Positions 7,718 to 16,478 of a stretch of 19,998 bases of DNA are shown piece by piece (position 1 is the stretch's first letter; every line of letters starts with the position of its first letter). The stretch covers positions 1 through 19,998 of the forward strand of contig DDIS01000118.1 of assembly GCA_002338615.1 (NCBI GenBank). The letters are read 5' to 3'. Below the pieces are notes generated by a model that saw nothing but the letters and a program-made list of their open reading frames with translations, was not told the origin of the DNA and did not search any database. Made by a program: the position numbers and the translations under genes. This DNA comes from Proteobacteria bacterium UBA1844. GTDB taxonomy: Bacteria > Pseudomonadota > Gammaproteobacteria > Steroidobacterales > Woeseiaceae.

Positions 7718-7744
7718 CCGACGCCCGGTAGCTCCGGGCGTCGG
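7718..7744. terminator. Strong hairpin after hppA
   Basis: An 11-bp perfect stem, CCGACGCCCGG (7718-7728) with CCGGGCGTCGG (7734-7744), has a TAGCT loop and begins 12 bp after the hppA stop. No T-run follows on either strand, so it is either a Rho-independent terminator of the U-poor kind or a 3'-end stabilising hairpin. A palindrome CCGACGTCGG, which repeats the outer stem sequence, lies close by at 7764-7773. Confidence 0.5.
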
Positions 7745-7781
7745 GAATCTGCAGGTAGTTGTCCCGACGTCGGAGATTTGC

Positions 7782-7886
7782 GCAAGGCGGCCGCGCTCCG
7801 GGGACTGTTTCGGCGAAATAAAGCGGAGCGCCACGAAGTGGCGTGAGCCATTCGCTGAAACAGTCACCGGAGCGCGGCCGCCTTGC
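7782..7886. repeat. 105-bp long inverted repeat with nested hairpin
   Basis: Arms of 36 bp (7782-7817 and 7851-7886) are complementary except for one mismatch and one position that would be a G-U pair in RNA. The 33-bp centre contains a second hairpin (CGCCAC, GAA loop, GTGGCG, 7829-7843). The arms end in CAAGGCGGCC-type sequence, and weaker similarity continues a few bases outwards (AGATTT against AAATTCT). It lies between the convergent ends of hppA and the GGDEF-EAL gene. It codes for nothing recognisable. It could be a bidirectional transcription stop, a non-autonomous palindromic mobile element, or both. Confidence 0.8.
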
Positions 7887-7911
7887 TAAATTCTGCATGC
7901 ACTACGAACTG

Positions 7912-10251
7912 TCAGCTGCCTGACATCAGCGTGTGATGCGTGCCGGTTGATGAAGTCGTGCCGAGGATCGCGGGTGCATCCACGAAGTAGCCTTGAATAA
8001 AATCGATGCCGCTGTCGCGGAGCCAGTCGAAATCTTCCTGGTGTTCGACCTGCTCGGCAACAACCCGGAATTGCATCTTGCGCGCGAGCTTGATCATGGC
8101 GCCTACCATTTCCTGGTTGACCTCATCGGATTGCAGGTTGCGAGTGTAGTTACCGTCAATTTTCAGGTAGTCGATGGGCAGGTTTTTCAGATGTGCAAAC
8201 GAGCCAAGGCCACTACCAAAATCATCCAGTGAAAACTCGCAGCCGATGCCGTGCAGCACTGCAATGAAGCGTTGCGCCTGCTGCACATTTGCGAGAATCG
8301 ACTTTTCCGTTACTTCGAAGCAGATGGACTCGGGTGCGACACCCGAACGATCGAGCGCGTCGACAACAAAACCGAGGAAGGCCTCGTCCGCGAGGGTCTG
8401 GCCGGACAGATTGATCGCACAGCTGCGGTTTCCGGCGAGCTTGATCTTGCCACTCGCTATCGCCGTCAGCGTCGCGTTGACAACCCAGCGGTCGATCTGT
8501 GGCATCAGTTGGTAGCGCTCCGCCGGGCGCAGAAATTCTGCGGTATCGGCGGTTCGGCCCCGTTCATCCGGCAGCCGGATCAGTACTTCGACCGCGGGAC
8601 CGGATTCCATCGCGCCTGACATCGCGAGAATAGGCTGCACTGCGAGTTCAAAACGATCGCTGTGCAACGCCGTTTGCATTTGCCGGAGCCACTGGATGTC
8701 CCCTCTTTCCCGCGCAATCGCCTCGTCCCGCGCCGAATAGATATGCACGCGGCCCCTGCCTTCCTGCTTGGCGATATAACAGGCAGAGTCTGCGGCACTG
8801 AGCAGGTCCTGGACAGAGCCGCTGGTATGGCTTATCTCGACCAGGCCGATGGAAATGCCGATATTGAAAATCTTGTCCTTCCAGACGAAACGATAATCCG
8901 CTATCGCGTTGCAGATATCATTGGCGATCTGGCGCGACTTTTCGATCGGGCAGCCGATAAGCAACGCCCCAAATTCATCGCCACCCAGGCGTCCGACAAA
9001 GTCCGAGTCCCGCACCTGCTCCTTGATCACATTCGCGACCTCGCGCAGCATGTTGTCGCCAGCCTGGTGACCGCAGCTGTCATTCACGGCCTTGAAACGA
9101 TCAAGATCCATGTAAAATAATATGTGTACGGCTTCTTCCGCGTGCGCTGAATCCAGCGCCTCGTCAAGCCGGCGTTCGAATTCGCGGCGATTGATCAGTC
9201 CTGTTAGCGGATCGTGCGTGGCCTGATAACTCATCTTGCGCGTCAATCCGCGCAACTCGCTGACATCATGAAACACCACCACCGCACCGGAAATACTGTT
9301 GCCTGGGCCGCGAATCGGCGACGCCGTGATTTCGACCGAGTGTTCCTGCTCACCGTCCTGACTGATCATGACGGCCCGACGACCCATATTCACGCGCCGC
9401 CGCATGGCGAGACAACGTTCCACGGGGTCGCCCAACGGCCGGTGATCCGCATCGTCAACGAGCGTAAACAGCTCTCCGACGTGATGCCCCGCCGCGTCAT
9501 CACGATTGGTTCCGATCAGTGACTCGGCGGCGAGATTCATGTAATCGATGCGACCGTCGTTATCCGTGGTGATCACGCCTTCGGCGATAGATTCGAGGGT
9601 GTACTGCGCCTGGCGCTTGGAGCGCGAGAGCGAAACTTCAAGGCTCTTGCGATAGCTGATATCGCGCGCGATAGTCAGGATCGCCGGCGCGCCGTGAAAT
9701 TCGATGTTTGAGCTCTGTGCCTCAACCCAAAGCCCGGCTTCGTTGCCATTGATAAACTGAATCTCAAGGCGTCGCGGTACATTCTCGCCAGCCAGGCGCT
9801 TGGCGACATTCTTGCGAAACAGCGCGCGGTAGGCTGGCTTGATAAGATCCGCAATCTCGCGGCCCACCAGTTGCTCTGGCTCAAGGCCGATCAGACTCGC
9901 GGCTGATTCGTTCGCCAGCAGGATTTTTTCGGAATGGATGATGACAATTTCAGGCAGGGTGCGCGAAAAATCGCGGAACAGTCGATCACGCCCCGCGATT
10001 TTCTGGTCGCGCTCACCGAGCGCGTCGAACAGCTGGTTAATCGTCTCAGCCAGTCCTGCCGTCGGAGTATCAGCGGCAACAGTGAGCCTGCGACCCACCG
10101 AGGCATCACCCGACACCTCGTGCAGTTCCTTGTTCAGCTGCCTGATCAGGCTCGATTGCACGGCACGCCTTTGCCATTGCATGGCGGCGATGAGGGCTGC
10201 GGCAACCAGCAGCACCCCCAGGAGGGCAATAATCAGACTAGCGGATGTCAT
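7912..10251 (-). CDS. Membrane-anchored PAS-PAS-GGDEF-EAL cyclic-di-GMP signalling protein
   Basis: This 779-residue protein has an N-terminal membrane helix (about 4-24), a short coiled linker, PAS domains at about 85-200 and 213-330, a GGDEF domain (about 340-505) and an EAL domain (about 520-760). The cyclase motif GGDEF is intact at 423-427, and an RxxD inhibitory site (RDSD, 414-417) lies five residues before it. The EAL signature reads EVL at 555-557. All the usual catalytic residues are present with canonical spacing: E555, N614, E646, D676, D677, K697, E733 and Q753. Both making and breaking of c-di-GMP are therefore possible, probably tuned by what the PAS domains sense. The ATG at 10251 has a GGGGG stretch about 5 nt upstream. 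It is a single gene, divergent from the pcm-like gene across 265 bp. No specific family name is justified. Confidence 0.93.
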   Translation of the reverse strand: MTSASLIIALLGVLLVAAALIAAMQWQRRAVQSSLIRQLNKELHEVSGDASVGRRLTVAADTPTAGLAETINQLFDALGERDQKIAGRDRLFRDFSRTLPEIVIIHSEKILLANESAASLIGLEPEQLVGREIADLIKPAYRALFRKNVAKRLAGENVPRRLEIQFINGNEAGLWVEAQSSNIEFHGAPAILTIARDISYRKSLEVSLSRSKRQAQYTLESIAEGVITTDNDGRIDYMNLAAESLIGTNRDDAAGHHVGELFTLVDDADHRPLGDPVERCLAMRRRVNMGRRAVMISQDGEQEHSVEITASPIRGPGNSISGAVVVFHDVSELRGLTRKMSYQATHDPLTGLINRREFERRLDEALDSAHAEEAVHILFYMDLDRFKAVNDSCGHQAGDNMLREVANVIKEQVRDSDFVGRLGGDEFGALLIGCPIEKSRQIANDICNAIADYRFVWKDKIFNIGISIGLVEISHTSGSVQDLLSAADSACYIAKQEGRGRVHIYSARDEAIARERGDIQWLRQMQTALHSDRFELAVQPILAMSGAMESGPAVEVLIRLPDERGRTADTAEFLRPAERYQLMPQIDRWVVNATLTAIASGKIKLAGNRSCAINLSGQTLADEAFLGFVVDALDRSGVAPESICFEVTEKSILANVQQAQRFIAVLHGIGCEFSLDDFGSGLGSFAHLKNLPIDYLKIDGNYTRNLQSDEVNQEMVGAMIKLARKMQFRVVAEQVEHQEDFDWLRDSGIDFIQGYFVDAPAILGTTSSTGTHHTLMSGS

Positions 10252-10516
10252 AAAACGCCCCCGCTTGATCGCGTTCAGGAATCATTTGCTATTATTGGCC
10301 GACCGGCAACCGTCTCCTCCAGCGGAGATCTTAGTTTATATAAAGAGCCCTGTACTCAAGGCTTTGCACAGGATATCCCAGACGCAGCGCTGCACTTTGG
10401 CTATTCACCATAATTCGGAACGCGGGCAGTACCCTGAATGCTCGCGACAGGCGCCATGCGTGGCCTGATCGACGAAAAAACTCAACCTACCTAAACCTGT
10501 ATAGGCCACCAAGAAC

Positions 10517-11167
10517 ATGAATATGGAATTCGCGCGTCAACAAATGATTGAACAACAGGTTCGAGCCTGGGATGTATTCGATCCCGTCGTACTCGACGTG
10601 CTGGCCGCTATCCCGCGCGAGCAGTTTGTGCCGCGCGATTTCCGCGCGCTCGCATTCGCCGACAGCGAGATACCGATCGGCTACGGACAATCGATGATGA
10701 CGCCGACTGTTGAGGGTCGCGTGCTGCAGGCCTTGTCTCTGACGGGTACCGAGAATGTTCTGGAAATCGGCACCGGCACCGGCTTCTTGACGGCCTGTAT
10801 TGCGAGACTTGCTCATTTCGTCAGCAGCATCGAGATTCACGAGAAACTTCATAAACGTGCAAAAGAGAATCTCGCGGATGCGGGCATAGAAAACCTTGCG
10901 CTGATGGTCCAGGACGCGATGGAGCGCCTGCCCGACGGCAGCTTTGACGTAATTGTTGTGGGTGGCTCGTTGCCGCGCTTTGATACTCGCTTTGTCAACA
11001 AACTGGTGCAAGGTGGCCGCATGTTTGTTGTTGTGGGCAACGCACCGAGTATGGACGCATTGCTCGTGCGTCGTACAAGTGGCAGTGACTGGCAATCGAG
11101 CAGCCTGTTCGAGACCAGCCTTGAGCCGCTGGTGAACGCCGCGCCGCCACCAAAATTTTCGTTTTAG
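10517..11167 (+). CDS. PCM-family (L-isoaspartate O-methyltransferase-like) SAM-dependent methyltransferase
   Basis: This 216-residue protein has the PCM-family fold: an N-terminal helical cap (RQQMIEQQVRAWDV), the active-site loop GYGQSMMTP (55-63), and SAM-binding motif I VLEIGTGTGF (81-90). Classical Pcm has QTIS-QP at the loop, and the conserved serine used in binding isoaspartate is replaced here by M61. Repair of isoaspartyl residues is therefore uncertain. Genes of this diverged type are commonly found next to tolC in gammaproteobacteria, as here, so the call rests on both sequence and position. The start is ATG at 10517 or the ATG two codons later; neither has a clear ribosome site. 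tolC starts 215 bp downstream, so it may have its own promoter. Confidence 0.85.
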   Translation: MNMEFARQQMIEQQVRAWDVFDPVVLDVLAAIPREQFVPRDFRALAFADSEIPIGYGQSMMTPTVEGRVLQALSLTGTENVLEIGTGTGFLTACIARLAHFVSSIEIHEKLHKRAKENLADAGIENLALMVQDAMERLPDGSFDVIVVGGSLPRFDTRFVNKLVQGGRMFVVVGNAPSMDALLVRRTSGSDWQSSSLFETSLEPLVNAAPPPKFSF

Positions 11168-11382
11168 GCGTATGAAAAGAAAATCGAAAGAAACTAGTTG
11201 GGGACCTCGCGCATCTAAAGAGTGTCTGCAATCCGGAATCGGTATGATGCGGGGATAATCTTTCGGTCGGCCGCAGAGCGCCGCCTTGCCAAAAACGCGA
11301 CCAAACCAACTGATATAGTGATATAGTTAACCATAACACCTAAGTAGCGGCGGTAGCCGTGCACTCGCGGAATGTAATAAAT

Positions 11383-12807
11383 ATGAAAAAACCTAATAAA
11401 ATCCGACTCTTATGTGCTTTCTTCCTGGCGGCGACGTTACCCGGCAGCGCATTCGCCACCTCGCTGCTGGAGGTGTATCAGCAGGCACTGCAAAGTGACC
11501 CGCAGATACACGAAGCCGAAGCGCGCCGCCTGGCCGCTCTTGAAGCTGAACCACAGGCGCGTGGCGTTTTATTGCCGCAAATCGGCTTTGATGCAGACTG
11601 GACCAAACAGGAATCGTCAGGTAACTCCATTTTTAACGACGAGTCGGGTGTTCCGGCGAGTGTACACACAAAATACGAATCCGAGACGACGCGCTGGCAG
11701 TTTGGCTTGCGGCAGACCCTGTTCCGCTGGGACCAGATAGTTGGCCTGCGTCGTGCGGATAAGTTGGTTGCGCGCGCCGAAGCGGTACGTGAAGCGGCGC
11801 AACAGGACCTGATCGTCCGTGTCACAGAACGCTACTTCAATGTACTTGCGGCGGAAGACCAGTTGCTCGCTATTCACGCAAACAGGGCGGCGATCGCGCG
11901 GCAACTGGAACAGGCCAAACAGCGTTTTGAAGTCGGCCTGATTGCAATCACCGATGTGCAGGAATCTCAAGCCGCATACGATCGTGCCGGCGCCGACGAA
12001 ATCGCTGCAAAGCGCCTGCTCGCCACGGCACGCGGGTATTTGCGCGAGATTACCGGCGAGTATGTTGATCAACTGGCCGCACCAACAGAAGAACTACCGC
12101 TTACCACGCCCGCGCCCGCTGACGAAAACCAGTGGGTTGACTACGCGCTGGACCAGAATCTCTCCCTGGTCGCAAGCCGCATTGACGAGCAACTTGCCAA
12201 CGACGAAATTTCGTTCCGGCGCAGCGGCCACTATCCGACCGTCGAGCTGGTTGCTTCAAGCGGCTCAAGTGATATAGATGCCGATCGCAGTCTCGCCAGT
12301 GGCCCGTTTTTATCGGCCGATCAGGACGGAAAAAGCGATAGCATCGGCGTAGTGTTGAATATTCCGATCTTCGCGGGAGGCTACACGTCATCGCGGGTTC
12401 GCGAGTCCGTTTACCTGCACCGTGCAAGTCTCGAGAACCTGCAGCGGGTCACTCGCGAGACAGAGCGCCAGACCCGCGATGCGTATCTTGGCGTGCTGTC
12501 GGAAATAAGCCGCGTCCAGGCACTGGCTCGTGCCGTTGAGTCCAGCCAGACCGCCCTGGAAGCAACCCAGGCCGGCTTTGATGTTGGTACCCGGACGATC
12601 GTCGACGTTCTGAACTTCCAGTTCCAGCTATATCAGTCGATCACGAACTACCAGCAAAGCCGCTACGACTACGTGTTGAATTACATGAGGTTAAAGCAAG
12701 CCGCCGGTACGCTGCAGGTTCAGGACCTCGAAATACTTGAACCTTATCTCGAAAACCGCGAGCCGCCCGAAGATCAGTTTGCGGAAGAAGCAAAGAGCGC
12801 ACCGTAG
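11383..12807 (+). CDS. tolC: TolC-family outer-membrane efflux/secretion channel
   Basis: TolC trimers form the outer-membrane exit duct for tripartite drug efflux pumps and type I secretion. The 474-residue protein starts with a signal peptide (KKPNKIR, hydrophobic core, AFA then cleavage before TSLLEVYQQAL at about residue 26). It continues with two outer-membrane-efflux-protein repeats that are heavily alpha-helical, with LFRWDQI and FQFQLYQS segments, each containing the beta-strand insert. The length is near that of E. coli TolC. I chose the ATG at 11383 because it opens the signal peptide directly; the in-frame GTG at 11359 would add eight residues unlike a signal sequence. The ribosome site is weak (GGA 12 nt upstream). 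A tandem TGATATAG repeat lies upstream at 11311-11326. It is convergent with waaA. Confidence 0.92.
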   Translation: MKKPNKIRLLCAFFLAATLPGSAFATSLLEVYQQALQSDPQIHEAEARRLAALEAEPQARGVLLPQIGFDADWTKQESSGNSIFNDESGVPASVHTKYESETTRWQFGLRQTLFRWDQIVGLRRADKLVARAEAVREAAQQDLIVRVTERYFNVLAAEDQLLAIHANRAAIARQLEQAKQRFEVGLIAITDVQESQAAYDRAGADEIAAKRLLATARGYLREITGEYVDQLAAPTEELPLTTPAPADENQWVDYALDQNLSLVASRIDEQLANDEISFRRSGHYPTVELVASSGSSDIDADRSLASGPFLSADQDGKSDSIGVVLNIPIFAGGYTSSRVRESVYLHRASLENLQRVTRETERQTRDAYLGVLSEISRVQALARAVESSQTALEATQAGFDVGTRTIVDVLNFQFQLYQSITNYQQSRYDYVLNYMRLKQAAGTLQVQDLEILEPYLENREPPEDQFAEEAKSAP

Positions 12808-12857
12808 CAAGGGCGCGACGTAGAGCGACATTCCCGCCCGCGGCCAGCCCGGACTGT

Positions 12858-14120
12858 TCACGACTCGATCAATGGCTCGATCAGCACCATGAGCCGCGAT
12901 AATGCGCCACGGTTCGTTTCGAGGATGTGGCGGCCGTTCTCGCCAAGCTGACGGGCATCCTCGGGGTTTCGCAGCAAGGCATCGACGACATTCTTGAGTT
13001 CCGCTGCGTCCGCGACCATGCGGCAGGCACCTTCGGCAACAAAGCGGTCGGCGATTTCCTGTGCATTGAATACATGCGGCCCGGTGATGATCGGCACCCC
13101 GAGGGCGGCGGGTTCGAGCATGTTGTGACCGCCGACCGCCACCAGGCTGCCAGCTACAAACGCGATATCGCTGGCCCCGTAAAAAAGCAGGACCTCGCCC
13201 ATTGTGTCACCGAAAAAAACTTCGGTTGCGGAATCGCACTGCACGGCCGAGGTTCTCGATACGTAGGTCACGCCTTTCTTGTCGAGCAATTGCCGCACGG
13301 CGTCGAAGCGTTGCGGATGTCGCGGTACCAGGATCAGCAACAGGTCGGCGTGGGCTTTGAGCAATTCCCGGTGCGTATCGATGACCAGCTGTTCTTCACC
13401 TTCGTGAGTGCTGGCAGCGATCCAGACGGGCCTGGAAGCAAAGAACCTGCGACGAAATCCTCGACCCTGCTCCGCAAGTTCGACGGGAATTTCCATATCA
13501 AACTTGATATTGCCGATGACCTGGGTTCTCGCTGCGCTCGCGCCCAGTGAGATGAATCGCTCCGCATCCGCTTCACTTTGTGCGGCGATAACGATTCCGT
13601 GCGACAGAGTTTCACGAAACAGTGGCAATAGTCTGCGATAGCTGTTCATGGATCGCGGCGAAATCCGGGCACTCACAAGGACCAGCGGAATATTGCGTAT
13701 GCCGCAGCCATGATAGAGATTCGGCCAGATCTCGGTCTCCATGATCATCGCTATCTTCGGCCGGGTTGCAGCGAAAAACCGGTACACCGCGTCGGGATTT
13801 TCAAACGGTATGTACGCGTGGCTTACTTCAGTGCCGAGCAGTGACTCCACTCGCGCCGCACCGGTTGGCGTAACCGTCGTTACCAGGACTTCGTACGCCG
13901 GATAGTTTTTGCGGAGCGCACGAATTAACGGCGTCGCGGCGACCACTTCGCCAACCGATACGGCGTGCACCCAGAGGCTTGCCTCGAGACGCGGATAACC
14001 AATGCCGAAACGATGCTGAAGTTTGTGCCGGTAGCTCTTGTTGCTGAAGCTGCGCAGGAACCAATATACGGTATAGGGAATGAGCAGTACGTAGGTGAAC
14101 AGGTTGTAAAAAAATCGCAC
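12858..14120 (-). CDS. waaA: 3-deoxy-D-manno-octulosonic acid (Kdo) transferase
   Basis: WaaA (KdtA) transfers Kdo from CMP-Kdo to lipid IVA at the cytoplasmic face of the inner membrane, an essential step of LPS assembly. The 420-residue protein has an N-terminal membrane-anchor helix (about 2-23), then WVHAVSVGEVVAA with the catalytic glutamate E58. It also has ETEIWPNLY and the C-terminal glycosyltransferase segment with GGHNMLEPAALGVP. The start is GTG at 14120; the frame upstream is closed by a TAG nearby, and a later start would remove the anchor. It begins 15 bp after the hldE stop on the same strand, so the two are likely one transcript. It is convergent with tolC across 50 bp. Confidence 0.94.
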   Translation of the reverse strand: MRFFYNLFTYVLLIPYTVYWFLRSFSNKSYRHKLQHRFGIGYPRLEASLWVHAVSVGEVVAATPLIRALRKNYPAYEVLVTTVTPTGAARVESLLGTEVSHAYIPFENPDAVYRFFAATRPKIAMIMETEIWPNLYHGCGIRNIPLVLVSARISPRSMNSYRRLLPLFRETLSHGIVIAAQSEADAERFISLGASAARTQVIGNIKFDMEIPVELAEQGRGFRRRFFASRPVWIAASTHEGEEQLVIDTHRELLKAHADLLLILVPRHPQRFDAVRQLLDKKGVTYVSRTSAVQCDSATEVFFGDTMGEVLLFYGASDIAFVAGSLVAVGGHNMLEPAALGVPIITGPHVFNAQEIADRFVAEGACRMVADAAELKNVVDALLRNPEDARQLGENGRHILETNRGALSRLMVLIEPLIES

Positions 14121-14135
14121 GGTCAGCTATAGCAA

Positions 14136-15554
14136 CTAGCGCTTCAGGCGTTCAATGATATTGCTCGTCGAACGCCCGTCACGAAACGCCAGAACGCGGA
14201 CTTCGCCACCGCTTTTGAGCACAGCCTTGCCACCAGCAATGTCTTCGGGGCGATAGTCCCCACCTTTCACCAGCACATCCGGCACGACAGCTTCGATCAG
14301 TCCGGCTGGTGTGTCCTCTGTGAACGGAACAACCCAGTCGACGGCGGCGAGCCCGGCCAATACCAGCATTCGGTCTTCGAGTGGATTCACGGGGCGCGAC
14401 TCGCCTTTCAAACGTCGCACAGATGCGTCGTCATTCACGGCCACGATCAAGCGATCGCCTAGGCCCTTCGCTTCCTCGAGATAGGCAACGTGACCCGCAT
14501 GCAGAATGTCAAAAACACCGTTGGTCATTACCACGCGCGCTTTGCGGCTGCGCGCTTCACCAACCAGGAGGAGCAGCTCGGATGCATCAACAACGCCGCC
14601 ACCGCCCTGGCCTCGCTGGTGCATGGCAATGCGAATTTCGGAAGGCGTTACGTTCGCAACACCGATCTTGCGCACCACGAGACCAGCGGCAATATTCGCC
14701 AGCGCAGCGGCGGCCGAGAGAACCTCTCCGCTTGCCAGGGCCCCAGCGAGCGTTGCGATAACGGTATCGCCGGCACCTGTTACATCAAATACCTCGCGAG
14801 CCTGCGCCGACAGGAACAGGGGCTCCTGATTTCGCTCGAGCAGCAACATGCCCTTCTCGCTGCGGGTGATGACCAGGGCCTGAAGGTCAAGCTCGAAGAG
14901 CATCGCCTGTCCGCGCTTGGCCAGGTCCGAATCGGATGTCGCATGCCCTGCAACGGCCTCGAACTCGGACAGATTGGGCGTCAGCAGCGTTGCACCTCGG
15001 TACTTGTCGAAATCTGTGCCCTTGGGATCCACGAGCACTGGCACGCCCGCGGCGCGGCAGGCATCGATCATCGCAGCAACATCCGTCAGCGCGCCCTTGC
15101 CGTAATCGGACAACACAACTACCTGCGCACCAGGCAAGTCGCTTTTCAATGCGTCGAGCACGCCGGGGTCCGACAGGGAAGGCGTCGTCTCCCGGTCCAG
15201 CCGTATCAGCTGCTGGCCGCGACTCTGCACGCGTGTCTTGGTGATCGTCGGGCGGTCCGTAACTCTTACGAAGGTGCAACCGATCTGACGTGCCTTAAGA
15301 ATTCGTGCAAGCGTTTCACCGGCTGTGTCCTGACCGACGACACCAATCAGTTTCGTGGCAACACCGAGTGCGGCAAGGTTGACGGCCACGTTGGCAGCGC
15401 CGCCCGCGCGATCGTCGCTACTGTCCACATGTACCACGGGGACCGGCGCTTCAGGGGAAATGCGACTCGTCGCGCCAAACAGGTATTGGTCCAGCATGAC
15501 GTCGCCGGCCACGACGACTTTGCCAGTGCTAAAGTCAGGTACAGTCAGTGTCAT
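14136..15554 (-). CDS. hldE: Bifunctional heptose-7-phosphate kinase / heptose-1-phosphate adenylyltransferase
   Basis: HldE makes ADP-heptose for the LPS inner core. Its N-terminal ribokinase-like domain phosphorylates D-glycero-beta-D-manno-heptose 7-phosphate at C1, and its C-terminal nucleotidyltransferase domain adds AMP. The 472-residue protein shows VVAGDVMLDQY (14-24) and GGAANVAVN (51-59). It also has the kinase DVTGAGDT motif and the adenylyltransferase signature TNGVFDILHAGHVAYL with HxGH. Both active regions look complete. I preferred ATG at 15554 over an in-frame GTG at 15578, because known HldE proteins start at this point. The ribosome site is weak. waaA follows 15 bp downstream. 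The 215 bp to the nrdJb stop should hold its promoter, but I could not pick a convincing one. Confidence 0.96.
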   Translation of the reverse strand: MTLTVPDFSTGKVVVAGDVMLDQYLFGATSRISPEAPVPVVHVDSSDDRAGGAANVAVNLAALGVATKLIGVVGQDTAGETLARILKARQIGCTFVRVTDRPTITKTRVQSRGQQLIRLDRETTPSLSDPGVLDALKSDLPGAQVVVLSDYGKGALTDVAAMIDACRAAGVPVLVDPKGTDFDKYRGATLLTPNLSEFEAVAGHATSDSDLAKRGQAMLFELDLQALVITRSEKGMLLLERNQEPLFLSAQAREVFDVTGAGDTVIATLAGALASGEVLSAAAALANIAAGLVVRKIGVANVTPSEIRIAMHQRGQGGGGVVDASELLLLVGEARSRKARVVMTNGVFDILHAGHVAYLEEAKGLGDRLIVAVNDDASVRRLKGESRPVNPLEDRMLVLAGLAAVDWVVPFTEDTPAGLIEAVVPDVLVKGGDYRPEDIAGGKAVLKSGGEVRVLAFRDGRSTSNIIERLKR

Positions 15555-15769
15555 GAACCGGACTTTATCACGCGCCACGCGGTTTGTTGCTGCCGAAAGG
15601 CTGCTCGCCCGGGCTAGACAGCTGCCCTTTTGCAGAACAAGGTGCTGCGCCAGGAAGTCGCGACCGCCGCGTTCTGTCCGGACGAGTGAAGTACGTCAGG
15701 TACGCGTGGCTGCGCGCAGGTGCAAGTGTTGATGAAACTCACCGGCCGCCACACCGGCAGACCAGTGTA

Positions 15770-16477
15770 TTACCCGCACTTGGAGTCGCCACAGGACAGG
15801 CAGGTCATGCAGCCGTCCATCATAATCACAGCAGCCGTACTGCATTTGGCGCACAACTGGGCGCCGTCCGGATAGTCGCTTTTCGAGAACGCATCCTGCT
15901 GCTTCTGAGCCTCTTCATACTGTGCCCGCTTCTCGGCGAGCAACTGCTTCTGCGCATCGTCGAGTTCCGGGTTGCTCATCAGGCCGATTGAGATCAGGTG
16001 CTTTTCCACGATGTAGCCCAATTCCGCGATGATCGACGGCATGAATTTACCGCCTGGTTGCCAGTAGCCACCTCGTGGGTCGAACACGGCCTTCAATTCA
16101 TCGACGAGAAACGCAACGTCGCCGCCTTTGCGAAACACGGCGGATATAATCCGCGTCAACGCCACGATCCACTGGTAGTGGTCGAGGTTTTTTGAATTGA
16201 TAAACACTTCGAACGGCCTTCGCTTTTCGTACTCCGTGCCTTCGTTCAGGACGATATCGTTGATGGTGATGTACATCGCATGATCGGATACCGGCGTCTT
16301 CACCTTGTACGTCGAACCGACCAGCATTTCAGGGCGTTCCAGCTTCTCATGCATGCGGATGACTTCAGCGCCTTTCGCACCACCGCCTTCGCGTGGGTAA
16401 TCCGGCTTTTCCACGACATCGGCAGCTGCCACCTTGGCCACATCGTAGCCGACAATCTTCTTCTCTATCTTGATCAT
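15770..16477 (-). CDS. nrdJb: Adenosylcobalamin-dependent ribonucleotide reductase, C-terminal subunit NrdJb
   Basis: This 235-residue protein matches the small partner of the split class II reductase known from Pseudomonas. It supplies the C-terminal part of what is one chain in other bacteria. Most of it is a compact domain (TYKVKTPVSDHAMYITIN, then GGDVAFLVDELKAVFDPRGG), followed by a charged helix rich in Gln and Lys. The tail is cysteine-rich: C209, C212, C223, C226, C229 and C234, probably the shuttle pair that re-reduces the active site, plus a possible metal site. The ATG at 16477 is chosen because it lies 1 nt after the nrdJa stop, a spacing typical of translational coupling. The frame is open for 39 codons upstream within nrdJa. 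Confidence 0.9.
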   Translation of the reverse strand: MIKIEKKIVGYDVAKVAAADVVEKPDYPREGGGAKGAEVIRMHEKLERPEMLVGSTYKVKTPVSDHAMYITINDIVLNEGTEYEKRRPFEVFINSKNLDHYQWIVALTRIISAVFRKGGDVAFLVDELKAVFDPRGGYWQPGGKFMPSIIAELGYIVEKHLISIGLMSNPELDDAQKQLLAEKRAQYEEAQKQQDAFSKSDYPDGAQLCAKCSTAAVIMMDGCMTCLSCGDSKCG

Positions 16478-16478
16478 T

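Noticed and set aside
11311..11327. Tandem TGATATAG upstream of tolC giving two TATAGT hexamers, as a double promoter
   Set aside because: No -35 hexamer at acceptable spacing for either copy; noted in the tolC entry only.
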